Assembly: GCA_021604645.1 (NCBI GenBank)
Contig: BQJJ01000003.1
Span: 302,551-366,550 of the forward strand
Source of the DNA: Methyloligella sp.
GTDB taxonomy: Bacteria; Pseudomonadota; Alphaproteobacteria; Rhizobiales; HXMU1428-3
Length of the DNA: 64,000 nt
Direction of reading: 5' to 3'
The position numbers were made by a program, and so were the translations under genes. The notes below the pieces were generated by a model. That model did not search any database, was not told the DNA's origin, and saw only the letters and a list, made by a program, of their open reading frames with translations. Of this stretch, positions 38,367 through 46,612 are shown one piece after another; the stretch's first letter is position 1, and each line of letters opens with the position of its first letter.

Positions 38367-39713
38367 ATGAAAACTGAATTTACGAAACGCCAGCTTCGCA
38401 ACTCTGACACGCAGCTTGCCAATGACATTTTACGGCGGTGTGTTCATTGCGGCCTTTGCACAGCGACTTGCTCAAGCTATGTTGTTTTAGGCGATGAGCG
38501 TGATAGCCCTCGTGGCCGGATTTATATGATTAAAGAGATGTTGGAAACAGGGGCTGCACCCGACCAATCTCTCACAACCCATATGGACCGTTGCCTGACG
38601 TGTCTTTCATGCATGACGACTTGTCCCTCTGGTGTTGACTATATGCACCTTTCGGATTTGGCCCGAAAAGAAATTGAGACCAGAGGTCATCGCCCACTAA
38701 AACAAAGATTTATCCGCCGCCTTTTGAGCGAAACTCTTCCTTATCCGAAACGATTATCTCTTTCTTTAACACTTGGTTCTTTAGCGCGCCCCTTTCGCTC
38801 CCTCATTGCTAAGATGGGATTTAAAGAAATTGTCGCCATGCTAGAGCTTTTACCCAAGCGCGCTAAGCGTACCGCAGAATTTAAAGGTGGCGGCATCGCG
38901 CGGCCAAGAGGCCCTCAATTAAAACGGGTTCTCTTAATGACTGGCTGCGCTCAAAAAGTCATTCGCCCAGCAATAAATGATGCAAGCATCCGCTTGATGG
39001 CACGCCAAGGCATTGAAGTTGTGATTTCAAAAGACGCAGGATGTTGCGGTGCTATGGATCAACATATGGGGCGTGAAAAGGAAGCGATTGACCACGCTAT
39101 GCGCAACTTCAAAGCTTGGCAAGCTCTTGAAGACGATGATCCAATTGACGGGATCGTCATGAATGCATCTGGCTGCGGTACATCTGTGAAAGATTATGAT
39201 CACCTCTTATCAAAACAAAAGGGAATTGCAGAGGAAGTTAAAAAATTCACTGACAAGGTTTTTGATATCAGTGAATTTCTTATTGATTATGATTTGAGAA
39301 CTACTGAACAGTGGACTGACCTTAAAATCGCTGTTCATATGCCGTGCTCTATGATGCATGGGCAACGCCTCACTCACCAGCCCTTTGAACTTTTACAAAA
39401 TGCTGGTTTTACTGTTATGGCATTGGATGAGCCCCATATTTGTTGCGGCTCGGCTGGTACCTATAATATTCTACAACCTGAAATCGCTACATCTCTTGGC
39501 ACTCGTAAAGCTGAACATATTAAACGAGTAAAGCCTGATATCGTTGCGACAGGCAATCTTGGTTGCCTTACTCAGATGTCTCATCATTCAGATACACCGG
39601 TTGTTCATTTTGTTGAACTTCTCGATTGGGCTTATGGTGGCCCTTGCCCTGAAGGCGTTGAACACCTTCAGCATCGTGTTGATCGCCTCAAAACTGCTGA
39701 AACAGGTCACTAG
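38367..39713 (+). CDS. glcF: Glycolate oxidase iron-sulfur subunit GlcF
   Basis: 448-residue subunit with two [4Fe-4S] ferredoxin motifs, CVHCGLCTATC near residue 26 and CLTCLSCMTTCPSG near 77. Two CCG domains follow (DAGCCGAMDQH; HICCGSAGTYN). It passes electrons from the GlcD/GlcE flavins to the quinone pool. It completes glcDEF in the usual order. With glyoxylate as product, it links photorespiratory-type or algal glycolate to central carbon metabolism. No glcC, glcB or permease is adjacent. Confidence 0.95.
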   Translation: MKTEFTKRQLRNSDTQLANDILRRCVHCGLCTATCSSYVVLGDERDSPRGRIYMIKEMLETGAAPDQSLTTHMDRCLTCLSCMTTCPSGVDYMHLSDLARKEIETRGHRPLKQRFIRRLLSETLPYPKRLSLSLTLGSLARPFRSLIAKMGFKEIVAMLELLPKRAKRTAEFKGGGIARPRGPQLKRVLLMTGCAQKVIRPAINDASIRLMARQGIEVVISKDAGCCGAMDQHMGREKEAIDHAMRNFKAWQALEDDDPIDGIVMNASGCGTSVKDYDHLLSKQKGIAEEVKKFTDKVFDISEFLIDYDLRTTEQWTDLKIAVHMPCSMMHGQRLTHQPFELLQNAGFTVMALDEPHICCGSAGTYNILQPEIATSLGTRKAEHIKRVKPDIVATGNLGCLTQMSHHSDTPVVHFVELLDWAYGGPCPEGVEHLQHRVDRLKTAETGH

Positions 39714-39720
39714 AGACTGT

Positions 39721-39765
39721 CACTTTGTTTTGAATTCAAAAGACATGCTCTACTTTTTTGTTTTG
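39721..39765 (+). repeat. Isolated module H of the intergenic palindrome family
   Basis: TCACTTTG...GAATTCAAAAGACATGCTCTACTTTTTTGTTTTG-type sequence, closely matching 6299-6338 and, more loosely, 25511-25555. The B half is absent here, so this looks like a partial copy between glcF and the CheZ-like gene. Confidence 0.55.
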
Positions 39766-39965
39766 CCGTACAATTCTTCCGATCCTCGCTTTGCTCCGGT
39801 TAGATTGTGCTCTAATGCCAAAAATTAAACTTTTTTTATAAAATTAGCCACAATTTTGAGCTTTTATGCCTTTTTATGGCCTGAATCTGACCACGAATGA
39901 ACTTCTTGTTAGGATTCTTGTGACTATTGTTAATCTCTTACTAAGTTTTTGGGAGATTTAACCTC

Positions 39966-40709
39966 ATGAGTCGGGCTTTTCGTATTGAACGCTACATAGA
40001 CCCAAATGATGAACAGTCATTTGAAGAAGATAATAATGATAAGCGTCATAAAGAAATTATGGATGCCTTGAGTGTTCTGCAAAAATCAATTTCACAAGGC
40101 GTTAGCCTTAAAGAGGGTGATGGGGGCAATTCTGAAAAAGTGAGCAATTTACTCACTGATGAAGTTGAAGAAAAGCGTGAAGAGTTAAACCAACTCAGAC
40201 ATGAGATGGGCGAAATTTACAAGGCCATTCATGATACAAAAACACAAATCATGACAATTAAAGAAAGCGGTGCTGATGGCCATGAAATGGCTCGCGCGGC
40301 TGAAGAGTTGAGCTTGATTGTAAAAGGCACAGAAGAAGCAACAAACAATATTCTTCATGCTGCTGAAACTGTTGAGACCAATGCAGGCAACCTTGTTGCT
40401 AGCTTACAGGATGAGTCTCAGCAAGCGTTAGCTTGTGAAATTCAAGAGCAGACCGTTGGTATTTTTGAAGCCTGTAACTTTCAGGATTTAACCGGCCAAC
40501 GCATTACCAAGGTTGTTAAGACCTTTTGTTTTATTGAAGCTCGAATACTCAAGATGATTGAAATTTGGGGTGGCCCAGATAAGTTCCTTGGCATCTCTGC
40601 TGAAGAATTGGAAAGCCGTCAGGGGGATAATGCTCTTCTCAATGGCCCAGCTTTAATGGATGAAGAAAGCATTGCCAATCAAGATGATATTGACGCTTTG
40701 TTTGATTAA
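39966..40709 (+). CDS. CheZ-like protein phosphatase
   Basis: 247-residue, mostly helical protein. The C-terminal third has the CheZ signature ACNFQDLTGQRITKVV, with the candidate catalytic glutamine at Gln173, and a terminal DDIDALFD peptide like the CheY-binding tails of CheZ. Coiled-coil-rich helices span about 70-165. CheZ dephosphorylates CheY-P at the flagellar motor or chemoreceptors, but no chemotaxis or flagellar gene lies in the window. The partner response regulator is therefore unknown. GGGAG lies 11 nt before the ATG; a strong terminator follows. Confidence 0.82.
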   Translation: MSRAFRIERYIDPNDEQSFEEDNNDKRHKEIMDALSVLQKSISQGVSLKEGDGGNSEKVSNLLTDEVEEKREELNQLRHEMGEIYKAIHDTKTQIMTIKESGADGHEMARAAEELSLIVKGTEEATNNILHAAETVETNAGNLVASLQDESQQALACEIQEQTVGIFEACNFQDLTGQRITKVVKTFCFIEARILKMIEIWGGPDKFLGISAEELESRQGDNALLNGPALMDEESIANQDDIDALFD

Positions 40710-40729
40710 TCCATTTTAAAACTACTCAT

Positions 40730-40765
40730 AAAAAAGGGTGCCTTAATTTTAAGGCACCCTTTTTT
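40730..40765. terminator. Bidirectional terminator after the CheZ-like gene
   Basis: A near-perfect palindrome with stem AAAAAGGGTGCCTTAA and its complement, A tract before and T tract after. It separates the CheZ-like gene (+) from the convergent small membrane gene (-). Confidence 0.92.
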
Positions 40766-40769
40766 AGTG

Positions 40770-40943
40770 GCGCTTCAGGTTGCCCACAAGCAACCGCGCT
40801 GTTTAGTGGTACTTCAGGTTGAATTTTCTTTGCTCCAGATATGCACTACACATCCGCATAAAACAACCGCGTTTTTTTATCTGCGCTTCAGTTGCCCACA
40901 AACAACCGCGCTGGCCAAAATCGATATCGGTTCTGGGGCGGAA
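40770..40943 (+). repeat. Cluster of A hairpins, one nested in another, plus a decayed B
   Basis: A perfect A module lies at 40770-40799 (GCGC/GCGC outer, GGTTGC/GCAACC inner, loop CCACAA). A second runs from 40805 to 40874 but is split. Its left arm, GGTTG (40817-40821), and right arm, CAACC (40864-40868), are separated by about 42 nt that contain another, diverged A module (40832-40857). A third A lies at 40883-40911. Decayed B-like sequence (CCAAAATCGATATCGG) follows at 40916-40931. Confidence 0.75.
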
Positions 40944-40961
40944 TGATTTAGGCTTTAGAGC

Positions 40962-41276
40962 TTAATTTAGAAATATTTCTATCTTTTTGCGCTTACGGCC
41001 GATCCAATAAAGCCAACTACCAACAAGACCTAAAGCAAACCAGGCTGGTAATAAAAATGCCCACTGAAAAACAGGATCCCAAACAAGTGGGTGGAGACTG
41101 GTACTAATTAGATTTTCCAGAAATTTGAAACTCGCCTCATTTAGAGCCGTCCAATGGCCTCCAAGTGAAGTAATCGAAATATTACCGTCATTTGCCATGG
41201 TTTTCGTGCCATCGTAGACCAACGCTATAAAACCAAGGATTAATATCCATAATCCAACTATTCTTAATATGAACAT
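40962..41276 (-). CDS. Small membrane protein, two predicted segments
   Basis: 104 residues. An N-terminal hydrophobic segment (about 2-22) and a second (about 70-92, FLLPAWFALGLVGSWLYWIG) flank a polar loop. The C terminus is basic (RKRKKIEIF). Similar small membrane proteins occur in Hyphomicrobiales, but I cannot name a function. It is alone, convergent with the CheZ-like gene. Upstream, 41277-41726 is A/T-rich with no gene or clear site. Confidence 0.65.
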   Translation of the reverse strand: MFILRIVGLWILILGFIALVYDGTKTMANDGNISITSLGGHWTALNEASFKFLENLISTSLHPLVWDPVFQWAFLLPAWFALGLVGSWLYWIGRKRKKIEIFLN

Positions 41277-41726
41277 GTTGCTAATCTTCTTAAAAAATTA
41301 TTTGTGAATAAAATCTACTATTTCTGAGTCTCTCTCTCTTGTCTATTTTTGAACACAATTATTTTTATGCGTTTTAATATGGCTTTTACATAATTTAGAG
41401 TGTGTTAACTCATTTTTTTCAAAGTCGTTCTTGCGTCTCAGCTCGACATGAGTATAGTCCCAGTTTCGAAATACATTTTGTTTGATGAAACTCTCAATTT
41501 CTTAATGAGAATTAAAATTTTCATCTGCATGCATTTCGAAGTTTAAAAATCCGTGCCTATTACACAACTAATGCACAACTCAATGCCAAACTCTGCATAT
41601 CCCATGCCAATTTGCGTTTGCGTAGTGCATTTTTGTCACTGTAGCATTTATGAGACCGTAAGTCTGGTTTTTATTTAGCCATGGTTTATTTTGGTCCGTA
41701 TTTTTTGATCGGGTTTTAAAATGATA

Positions 41727-41816
41727 GGAGAGGTGGCCGAGTGGTCGAAGGCGCACGCCTGGAAAGTGTGTAGGCGGGTAACCGTCTCGAGGGTTCGAAT
41801 CCCTCTCTCTCCGCCA
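41727..41816 (+). tRNA. tRNA-Ser (anticodon GGA)
   Basis: A 90-nt tRNA with an encoded CCA end. The acceptor GGAGAGG (41727-41733) pairs with TCTCTCC. The D arm is TGGCCGAGTGGTCGAAGGC-like. The anticodon stem CACGC/GTGTG carries the loop CTGGAAA, so the anticodon is GGA, reading UCC/UCU. The long variable arm is typical of serine, and the T arm is GAGGG-TTCGAAT-CCCTC. It is not followed by an integrase or a duplicate of its 3' end, so there is no sign of an integrated island. Confidence 0.97.
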
Positions 41817-41929
41817 TTTTTTGTTTGCACTTTGCTCCCCCCCCTGCAACCCAATGCACTGCGGCTCTGAGTTAGAACCATCCTCTAAAACCTCCTCTCT
41901 GTTACTTGGACCTTTTGATCGTTGATAAT

Positions 41930-42682
41930 TCAATTCAATCTAAGTTCATTTCCATCCGAAAGCAGTTTTATTCCATCTTCAGAAAATGACAGCGCTGTCT
42001 TGGAGTAGCGACGATTGTCATCAAACAAATGACTATATTTCGCGACGATTGCGTCTGCCTCTGCCCTTGTTTCTGTCTTGATAAACTCTTCATGAAACGC
42101 GAAAGACTTTTGCAATTCGGTATAGTGACTTGTGAGAGCATGCAGCGTTCGTAATTCTCTATCAATTCCCTCATTTTCGTTTAAAGCCTGTTTAAGCTCT
42201 TTCGAATATGGGTAATCAGAGGGGAGGATAATTTTTCCTTCACTATTATAAGTAATCTCTTCTGGGGCGTGCGGGATGTTATATTTTTCTAACAACTCAT
42301 TAAACCGCTCTTCGGCATGGGCCGTCAGGGCTTTTAAGTTCTCGGCATTTGGTAAAAGTAGCGGAATATCATCTAGATTTATTCTCTCTTTTTGAGGATT
42401 AGGTGAGAAATATTCGTCCAAGTTTATTTCTTGTGCCCCTTTAGAGGTGCTTAAAATAACGGACTGGCTGGCATTCTGTTTTTCTTGCAAAGCCAATAGT
42501 GTGTTTTGAACATCATTCGTTACCAACGGAGATGCTGGTTTTTCCTTTGACTGGGAAATATTTTCCTCATGAATAGAAAATTTTTCCGCTTTGTTTTTTT
42601 GCAAATCAGTCGGTGAAATTGTTTTTTTAGACGTAGGCGATTGATAATGATGGATATTAAAAGTGTTTGTGTGCAATTGCAT
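41930..42682 (-). CDS. Hypothetical protein of 250 residues
   Basis: Not recognised. The first 100 residues are polar and low in hydrophobicity (QSPTSKKTISPTD; QSKEKPASP), suggesting disorder. Residues of about 115-225 are predicted helical (LKALTAHAEERFNELLEKYNI; LKQALNENEGIDRELRTLHALTSHYTELQKSF). No signal peptide or membrane segment is visible. GGAG lies 8 nt before the ATG, supporting a real gene. It lies between tRNA-Ser and the RidA/NTF2 pair with no operon partner. Confidence 0.6.
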   Translation of the reverse strand: MQLHTNTFNIHHYQSPTSKKTISPTDLQKNKAEKFSIHEENISQSKEKPASPLVTNDVQNTLLALQEKQNASQSVILSTSKGAQEINLDEYFSPNPQKERINLDDIPLLLPNAENLKALTAHAEERFNELLEKYNIPHAPEEITYNSEGKIILPSDYPYSKELKQALNENEGIDRELRTLHALTSHYTELQKSFAFHEEFIKTETRAEADAIVAKYSHLFDDNRRYSKTALSFSEDGIKLLSDGNELRLN

Positions 42683-42790
42683 GAGCAGAACTCCGTGTTT
42701 AAAATTGCGGTTCTATTAAAATAAGCAATTTGCACGCCAAATATTCATTATTACAGATGTACAGTAAGACATTGATATACTATCTCTATA

Positions 42791-42837
42791 ATTAGCTCAG
42801 TAATCGAGAGAAAGTAATTACTCTCTCTCGAGCTAAT
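42791..42837. other. Strong imperfect hairpin downstream of the NTF2-like gene
   Basis: Inner arms CGAGAGAAAGTAA (42805-42817) and TTACTCTCTCTCG (42818-42830) pair with one mismatch. Outer arms ATTAGCT (42791-42797) and AGCTAAT (42831-42837) extend the stem across a 7-nt bulge. It begins 3 nt after the NTF2 stop on the minus strand. No T tract is present, so it may be an mRNA end structure rather than a standard terminator. Confidence 0.5.
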
Positions 42838-42840
42838 TTG

Positions 42841-43230
42841 TTATACTGCTTTAAGAAAAGCTCTATCTAAAATTCCAGTTTCTGCGTGCTGCTTGATAGA
42901 AGTGATAAGGTTTTTATGCACTGTCCAGAGATGAGTAAAGGGGATTTCTAATATCTCTGATGTTGGTGAAAGCTTCGCTATATATCGCCCGATGATCACT
43001 ACTTTTTCCCCTTCACTTAGCCCCACATCTCTTTCAAGAGAAAAACTTTCAAACATAGGAATAAGTTTAGCAAAAAAATTATCATAGACTTCACGCCTTC
43101 CTTTATAAACTCCACTTAAAGGATAGGTGCTGCAGACATGAAATAGAATATCTTCATGGAATAGTTCTGGATCCCTGGTTTCATACCATTTGTTTACAAT
43201 TTCTGCTGGCGTTATGATGTTTTGTTCCAT
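42841..43230 (-). CDS. SnoaL/NTF2-like protein
   Basis: 129-residue cone-shaped NTF2-like fold protein of the SnoaL/ketosteroid-isomerase-like group. Typical features are the N-terminal helix ending in IVNKWYETRDPELFHEDILFHV, GVYKGRREVYDNFFAKLIPMF, and the final strands FTHLWTVHKNLITSIKQHAETG. It has no signal peptide, unlike the RidA-like gene it follows; the two overlap by one nucleotide (TAATG). Substrate or binding partner unknown. Confidence 0.75.
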   Translation of the reverse strand: MEQNIITPAEIVNKWYETRDPELFHEDILFHVCSTYPLSGVYKGRREVYDNFFAKLIPMFESFSLERDVGLSEGEKVVIIGRYIAKLSPTSEILEIPFTHLWTVHKNLITSIKQHAETGILDRAFLKAV

Positions 43231-43685
43231 TAATTTTTCACCCTTGCCACGATTTTAATCTCTGTAACGAATTCTTTTTCCCATAGGCGATCAACGTCAA
43301 TTGCGGTCCAGGTAGGATAGGGTTCTTTTTGTAAATATTTTGAGCGGACTTTTAGGAAAATTTCTTTTTGGCCTTCTAAGTCTGTGTGAAAGCTTGTCAT
43401 GTCAATTACATCTGCCCAACTCAAACCAGCTTCGTTCAAGACTTTTTCGACATTATTAAACATCGTCACGTAAGCGGCTTTTAAAGCTTCTTTTGATTGA
43501 TTTGTTGGCTGCGCTGTGTTTCCAGAAAGGTAAACCGTATTGCCAACTTTTAGACCTGGTGACATTTTATATTCTTTGGTCCATTCCATACCTTTTGGGG
43601 TTAGGGCTTTAATATCATCTGCCAAAGAGGGAGTTGTGCTTAGTAAAAGAGGTAGTGTTAACGCAAAGGCTATTTTATGTTTCAT
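43230..43685 (-). CDS. Exported RidA (YjgF/Rid)-family protein
   Basis: 151-residue Rid-family protein with an N-terminal signal peptide (about 1-22, ending SLA), so it is probably periplasmic, unlike cytosolic RidA. Family features are VYLSGNTAQP, MFNNVEKVLNEAGLSWADVI, and the C-terminal strand TEIKIVARV. Where RidA has the catalytic Arg in a PxR motif, this protein reads YPTWTAIDV, with Trp in place of Arg. Enamine/imine deaminase activity is therefore doubtful. The ATG at 43685 is preferred over 43691 because AGGA then lies 7 nt upstream. It is divergent from a LysR regulator. Confidence 0.82.
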   Translation of the reverse strand: MKHKIAFALTLPLLLSTTPSLADDIKALTPKGMEWTKEYKMSPGLKVGNTVYLSGNTAQPTNQSKEALKAAYVTMFNNVEKVLNEAGLSWADVIDMTSFHTDLEGQKEIFLKVRSKYLQKEPYPTWTAIDVDRLWEKEFVTEIKIVARVKN

Positions 43686-43743
43686 CGCCATTTCCTATAA
43701 ATTTGATTTGGTAGATGATCAAATTATCGGAATGACAAACATA

Positions 43744-43770
43744 ATTGAAATTGATAGTGTTGATTTCAAT
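43744..43770. promoter_or_regulatory. LysR-type operator (T-N11-A) in the ridA-lysR interval
   Basis: ATTGAAAT (43744-43751), an 11-nt spacer and ATTTCAAT (43763-43770) form a perfect inverted repeat with the T-N11-A core of LysR-type binding sites. The right arm overlaps the proposed ATG (43769) of the LysR gene, suggesting autorepression. The left part lies about 60 bp upstream of the RidA-like gene. Confidence 0.6.
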
Positions 43771-44698
43771 GATCAACGAAAATGAACTTAGAAAAATTGA
43801 CCTCAATCTGCTTTTAATCTTTTCCTCCCTTATGAAGGAAAGGAGTGTCACTGTTGCTGCGCAAAAACTTTATCTTGGCCAGCCTGCCGTTAGCATGGCT
43901 CTCAAGAGATTGAGAATTGTCTTCCATGATCCTTTATTCATACGTGAAAAGGGGCAACTAACTCCTAGTAAGCGGGCTGAAGACCTTTATGACATCATTG
44001 AACCTGCTCTTGAAAACTTACAATCTGCGCTTCGCCCCATTGCACCTTTTGACCCAGCAACAGTCAAAATTGAATTTAGACTAGGCATGTATGATGATAT
44101 GGAGATGGCACTAATGCCAGAGCTTTTGCCTCATTTATCAAAGCTCGCTCCTGGCATAGAAATATCAGTCCATCGAGCTGATCTGTATCAAGTCGTCGAT
44201 TTACTTGAGGCCCAAAAAATCGACATTGCAATTTCTCATTACCGTAACCTACCTAAATGGGCTATGCATGAAGTCATCAGCCAAGCCTCTTTTACAACAG
44301 TCTATGACCCCAAAGTTCTATCTCTGACTTCCCCTATTCGTCTTAAAGATTTTTTAGAAGCTGAACATTTGCTAGTGAGTTTTAATGGAGAGAGAAGCGG
44401 TTGGATTGATGATGCTTTAGCTGCCTCAGGTGAACGACGGAAAATTTCATATATAACGCCACATTTTGCGTCCGTTCCTTTCATCCTTAAAGGCACACCT
44501 TATATAGCAACACTTCCGACATATGTTGCAAAGCGCTGCGCTAATTTTTTTGACTTGGCCCTTTCAGAGCCCCCAATCGACTATGAACTTGCTGATATCA
44601 GCCTCAACTGGCACAGACGTTTTGATAATGATCCTGTTCATAGCTGGATACGAGATCAAATCCGATTTATCTATGACCAAGTCATTCTGAATGACTGA
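43769..44698 (+). CDS. LysR family transcriptional regulator
   Basis: 309-residue regulator with an N-terminal winged HTH (DLNLLLIFSSLMKERSVTVAAQKLYLGQPAVSMALKRLR...DPLFIRE) and a periplasmic-binding-like effector domain (about 90-300). It belongs to the NodD/LinR-like branch with the DLNLL start. It is divergent from the RidA/NTF2 pair, with an 83-bp gap and a symmetrical T-N11-A site, so it very probably controls that pair. The effector is unknown. The ATG at 43769 is favoured by protein alignment, although no strong ribosome site precedes it. Confidence 0.85.
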   Translation: MINENELRKIDLNLLLIFSSLMKERSVTVAAQKLYLGQPAVSMALKRLRIVFHDPLFIREKGQLTPSKRAEDLYDIIEPALENLQSALRPIAPFDPATVKIEFRLGMYDDMEMALMPELLPHLSKLAPGIEISVHRADLYQVVDLLEAQKIDIAISHYRNLPKWAMHEVISQASFTTVYDPKVLSLTSPIRLKDFLEAEHLLVSFNGERSGWIDDALAASGERRKISYITPHFASVPFILKGTPYIATLPTYVAKRCANFFDLALSEPPIDYELADISLNWHRRFDNDPVHSWIRDQIRFIYDQVILND

Positions 44699-44921
44699 AA
44701 ATAATGAACAATTTTACGTCTCTTATTTGATCTTTTTCATTAAAACTCAGGGTTCTACTCTTTCACTCATTGATGAATAATTGCGCACAAAATATAGGCT
44801 CTGGTTAAAAAACGGGCAGGTTTCAAGGCTGTTTCCAGTGTAAAAGCTGCATAAAATTCGTTCAGGGTGATTATTTTGCGGGCTTTTTGTAAAATTCTTC
44901 AAATTTATCAATTTTTAAGAG

Positions 44922-44938
44922 TTGGCATAAGGGTTGCG
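44922..44938 (+). promoter_or_regulatory. Sigma-54 promoter upstream of the NarK-like transporter
   Basis: TTGGCATAAGGGTTGCG has GG (44924-44925) and GC (44936-44937) separated by exactly 10 nt, matching the -24/-12 consensus TGGCAC-N5-TTGC. The start of transcription would fall near 44949, about 54 nt before the ATG at 45003. Such a promoter implies RpoN and an enhancer-binding protein such as NtrC. The rest of 44699-45002 shows no certain activator site. Confidence 0.65.
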
Positions 44939-45002
44939 AAAGAGTGACCATAATTTAGCTGCTTGCCTATTTTTCGGGCGGCCCTCTTTCGTTGGAGATA
45001 AA

Positions 45003-46481
45003 ATGTCTGAGACCTCTTCCACACGTCTTAATCTGTTTTCATTTGAGCCTAAGATTAAAACTTTGCACTTAACCTGGATTGCATTTTTTATCAGCTTCTA
45101 TGTCTGGTTTAACTTTGCGCCTTTACTCTCATCTATTCGAGAGACCTTTGACTTGTCTGATCAAGACATCAAGGCCCTTCTTATTTTAAACGTTGCCCTC
45201 ACCATCCCAGCGCGCATCGCTATTGGTATTGCTGTTGATCGTTTTGGTCCTCGCATCACCTATAGTTCACTGCTCACTCTTTCTGGTTTGTTATGTTTGG
45301 CCTTTGCCTTCGCGCAAGATTTTCAGACCTTGGCTATTACACGATTTTTACTTGGCTTTGTCGGCGCTGGTTTTGTGATTGGCATTCGTATGGTTGGTGA
45401 ATGGTTCCCCGCCAAACAAGTTGGTATTGCTGAAGGCATTTATGGGGGCTGGGGTAATTTTGGCTCAGCCGCTGCTGCGATGTCTATTCCGACCATTGCT
45501 CTTTTTTATGGCGGTGATGATGGGTGGCGTTATGCTGTAGCGTCGACTGGTGTGATTGCGATTATTTATGGTGTTATTTATTTATTTTCAGTTAGTGACA
45601 CACCTAAGGGTGCGACATACTTCAAGCCAAAGAAAGCTGGTGCACTTGAAGTGACCAGTAAAGGTGACTTCTTCTTATATATCATCATGCAGGCTCCATT
45701 ACTTTTAGCTCTGGCTGTACTCACTTGGAAACTTGGCCCGTCGAATTTAAAGATGATTGATGGAACGAGCGAAATGGTTATTTATGGCGTTCTTGTGCTT
45801 TTATATACATATCAGGTCTTCCAGGCATACCGCATTAACAAGGATATTTTCACAACTGAAGTTGATGACATACACAAATATGAGTTCCGCCAAGTGGCTG
45901 TTCTGAACCTTGCTTACCTGGTTACTTTTGGATCTGAGTTGGCGGTTGTATCTATGTTGCCGTTGTTCTTTAAAGATACATTTGGTCTTAGTCAGGTTCT
46001 TGCTGGATTGCTTGCTTCTGGTTATGCCTTTATGAACCTGGCGGCGCGTCCGGGTGGTGGTTATATTTCAGATAAGTATGGACGCCGGAAAACTTTGCTT
46101 ATTCTACTTGCTGGATTGACAGTTGGTTATTTTGGTATGTCTCAGATTAATTCTGAATTCTGGCTGCCTCTTGCAGTTGTCATGACCATGTGTTGCTCGT
46201 TCTTCGTGCAAGCCGGTGAAGGGGCAGTATTCGCCATGGTTCCGATAATTAAGCGCCGGATGACCGGTCAGATTGCTGGTATGGTAGGAGCTTATGGTAA
46301 TGTGGGAGCGGTTTGTTTCTTAACTGTGCTTTCATTTGTTGAGCCGCAAATCTTCTTCCTTGTGATTGCTGCAGCGGCTATTTTCACCTTCATTATTACG
46401 TTCTTCTTCTTGAAAGAACCTGAAGGTCAGATGGCTGAAGTGATGCCTGATGGCTCTGTGCAGATGATTGACGTCACTTAA
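45003..46481 (+). CDS. MFS transporter, nitrate/nitrite porter (NarK/NasA) family
   Basis: 492-residue inner-membrane transporter with about 12 predicted segments. The nitrate-porter signature lies near [21 protein letters not shown]; the second half has [16 protein letters not shown]. The loop between the halves is expanded (about 205-300), with extra membrane segments possible. It probably imports nitrate or nitrite for assimilation. The ATG at 45003 is used because GGAG lies 6 nt upstream; a longer in-frame ORF from 44934 starts inside the sigma-54 promoter and is rejected. A kinase/phosphatase gene follows across a terminator. No nitrate or nitrite reductase lies in the window. Confidence 0.88.
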   Translation: MSETSSTRLNLFSFEPKIKTLHLTWIAFFISFYVWFNFAPLLSSIRETFDLSDQDIKALLILNVALTIPARIAIGIAVDRFGPRITYSSLLTLSGLLCLAFAFAQDFQTLAITRFLLGFVGAGFVIGIRMVGEWFPAKQVGIAEGIYGGWGNFGSAAAAMSIPTIALFYGGDDGWRYAVASTGVIAIIYGVIYLFSVSDTPKGATYFKPKKAGALEVTSKGDFFLYIIMQAPLLLALAVLTWKLGPSNLKMIDGTSEMVIYGVLVLLYTYQVFQAYRINKDIFTTEVDDIHKYEFRQVAVLNLAYLVTFGSELAVVSMLPLFFKDTFGLSQVLAGLLASGYAFMNLAARPGGGYISDKYGRRKTLLILLAGLTVGYFGMSQINSEFWLPLAVVMTMCCSFFVQAGEGAVFAMVPIIKRRMTGQIAGMVGAYGNVGAVCFLTVLSFVEPQIFFLVIAAAAIFTFIITFFFLKEPEGQMAEVMPDGSVQMIDVT

Positions 46482-46514
46482 CATGTAGATAGCCTATTTA
46501 CGATAAACTGAAAG

Positions 46515-46548
46515 AAGGCCCGCACTTTGATTGAATGCGGGCCTTTTT
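46515..46548 (+). terminator. Intrinsic terminator after the NarK-like gene
   Basis: A 10-bp perfect stem (AAGGCCCGCA and complement) with an 11-nt loop and TTTTT. The downstream kinase therefore depends on readthrough or a promoter in 46549-46612. Confidence 0.88.
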
Positions 46549-46612
46549 CCAAATAAGCTATTTTGTTCCTCACAATAGATTTAGAGTTTTGGAAGAATGG
46601 AGACCGATTTAA

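Noticed and set aside
41727-41936. tRNA-Ser as an integration site of a genomic island
   Set aside because: No integrase, no direct repeat of the tRNA 3' end and no mobile genes downstream within the window.
44934-45002. Longer N terminus for the NarK-like transporter
   Set aside because: The extension begins inside the sigma-54 -12 element and lacks a ribosome-binding site; the ATG at 45003 has GGAG at 6 nt.
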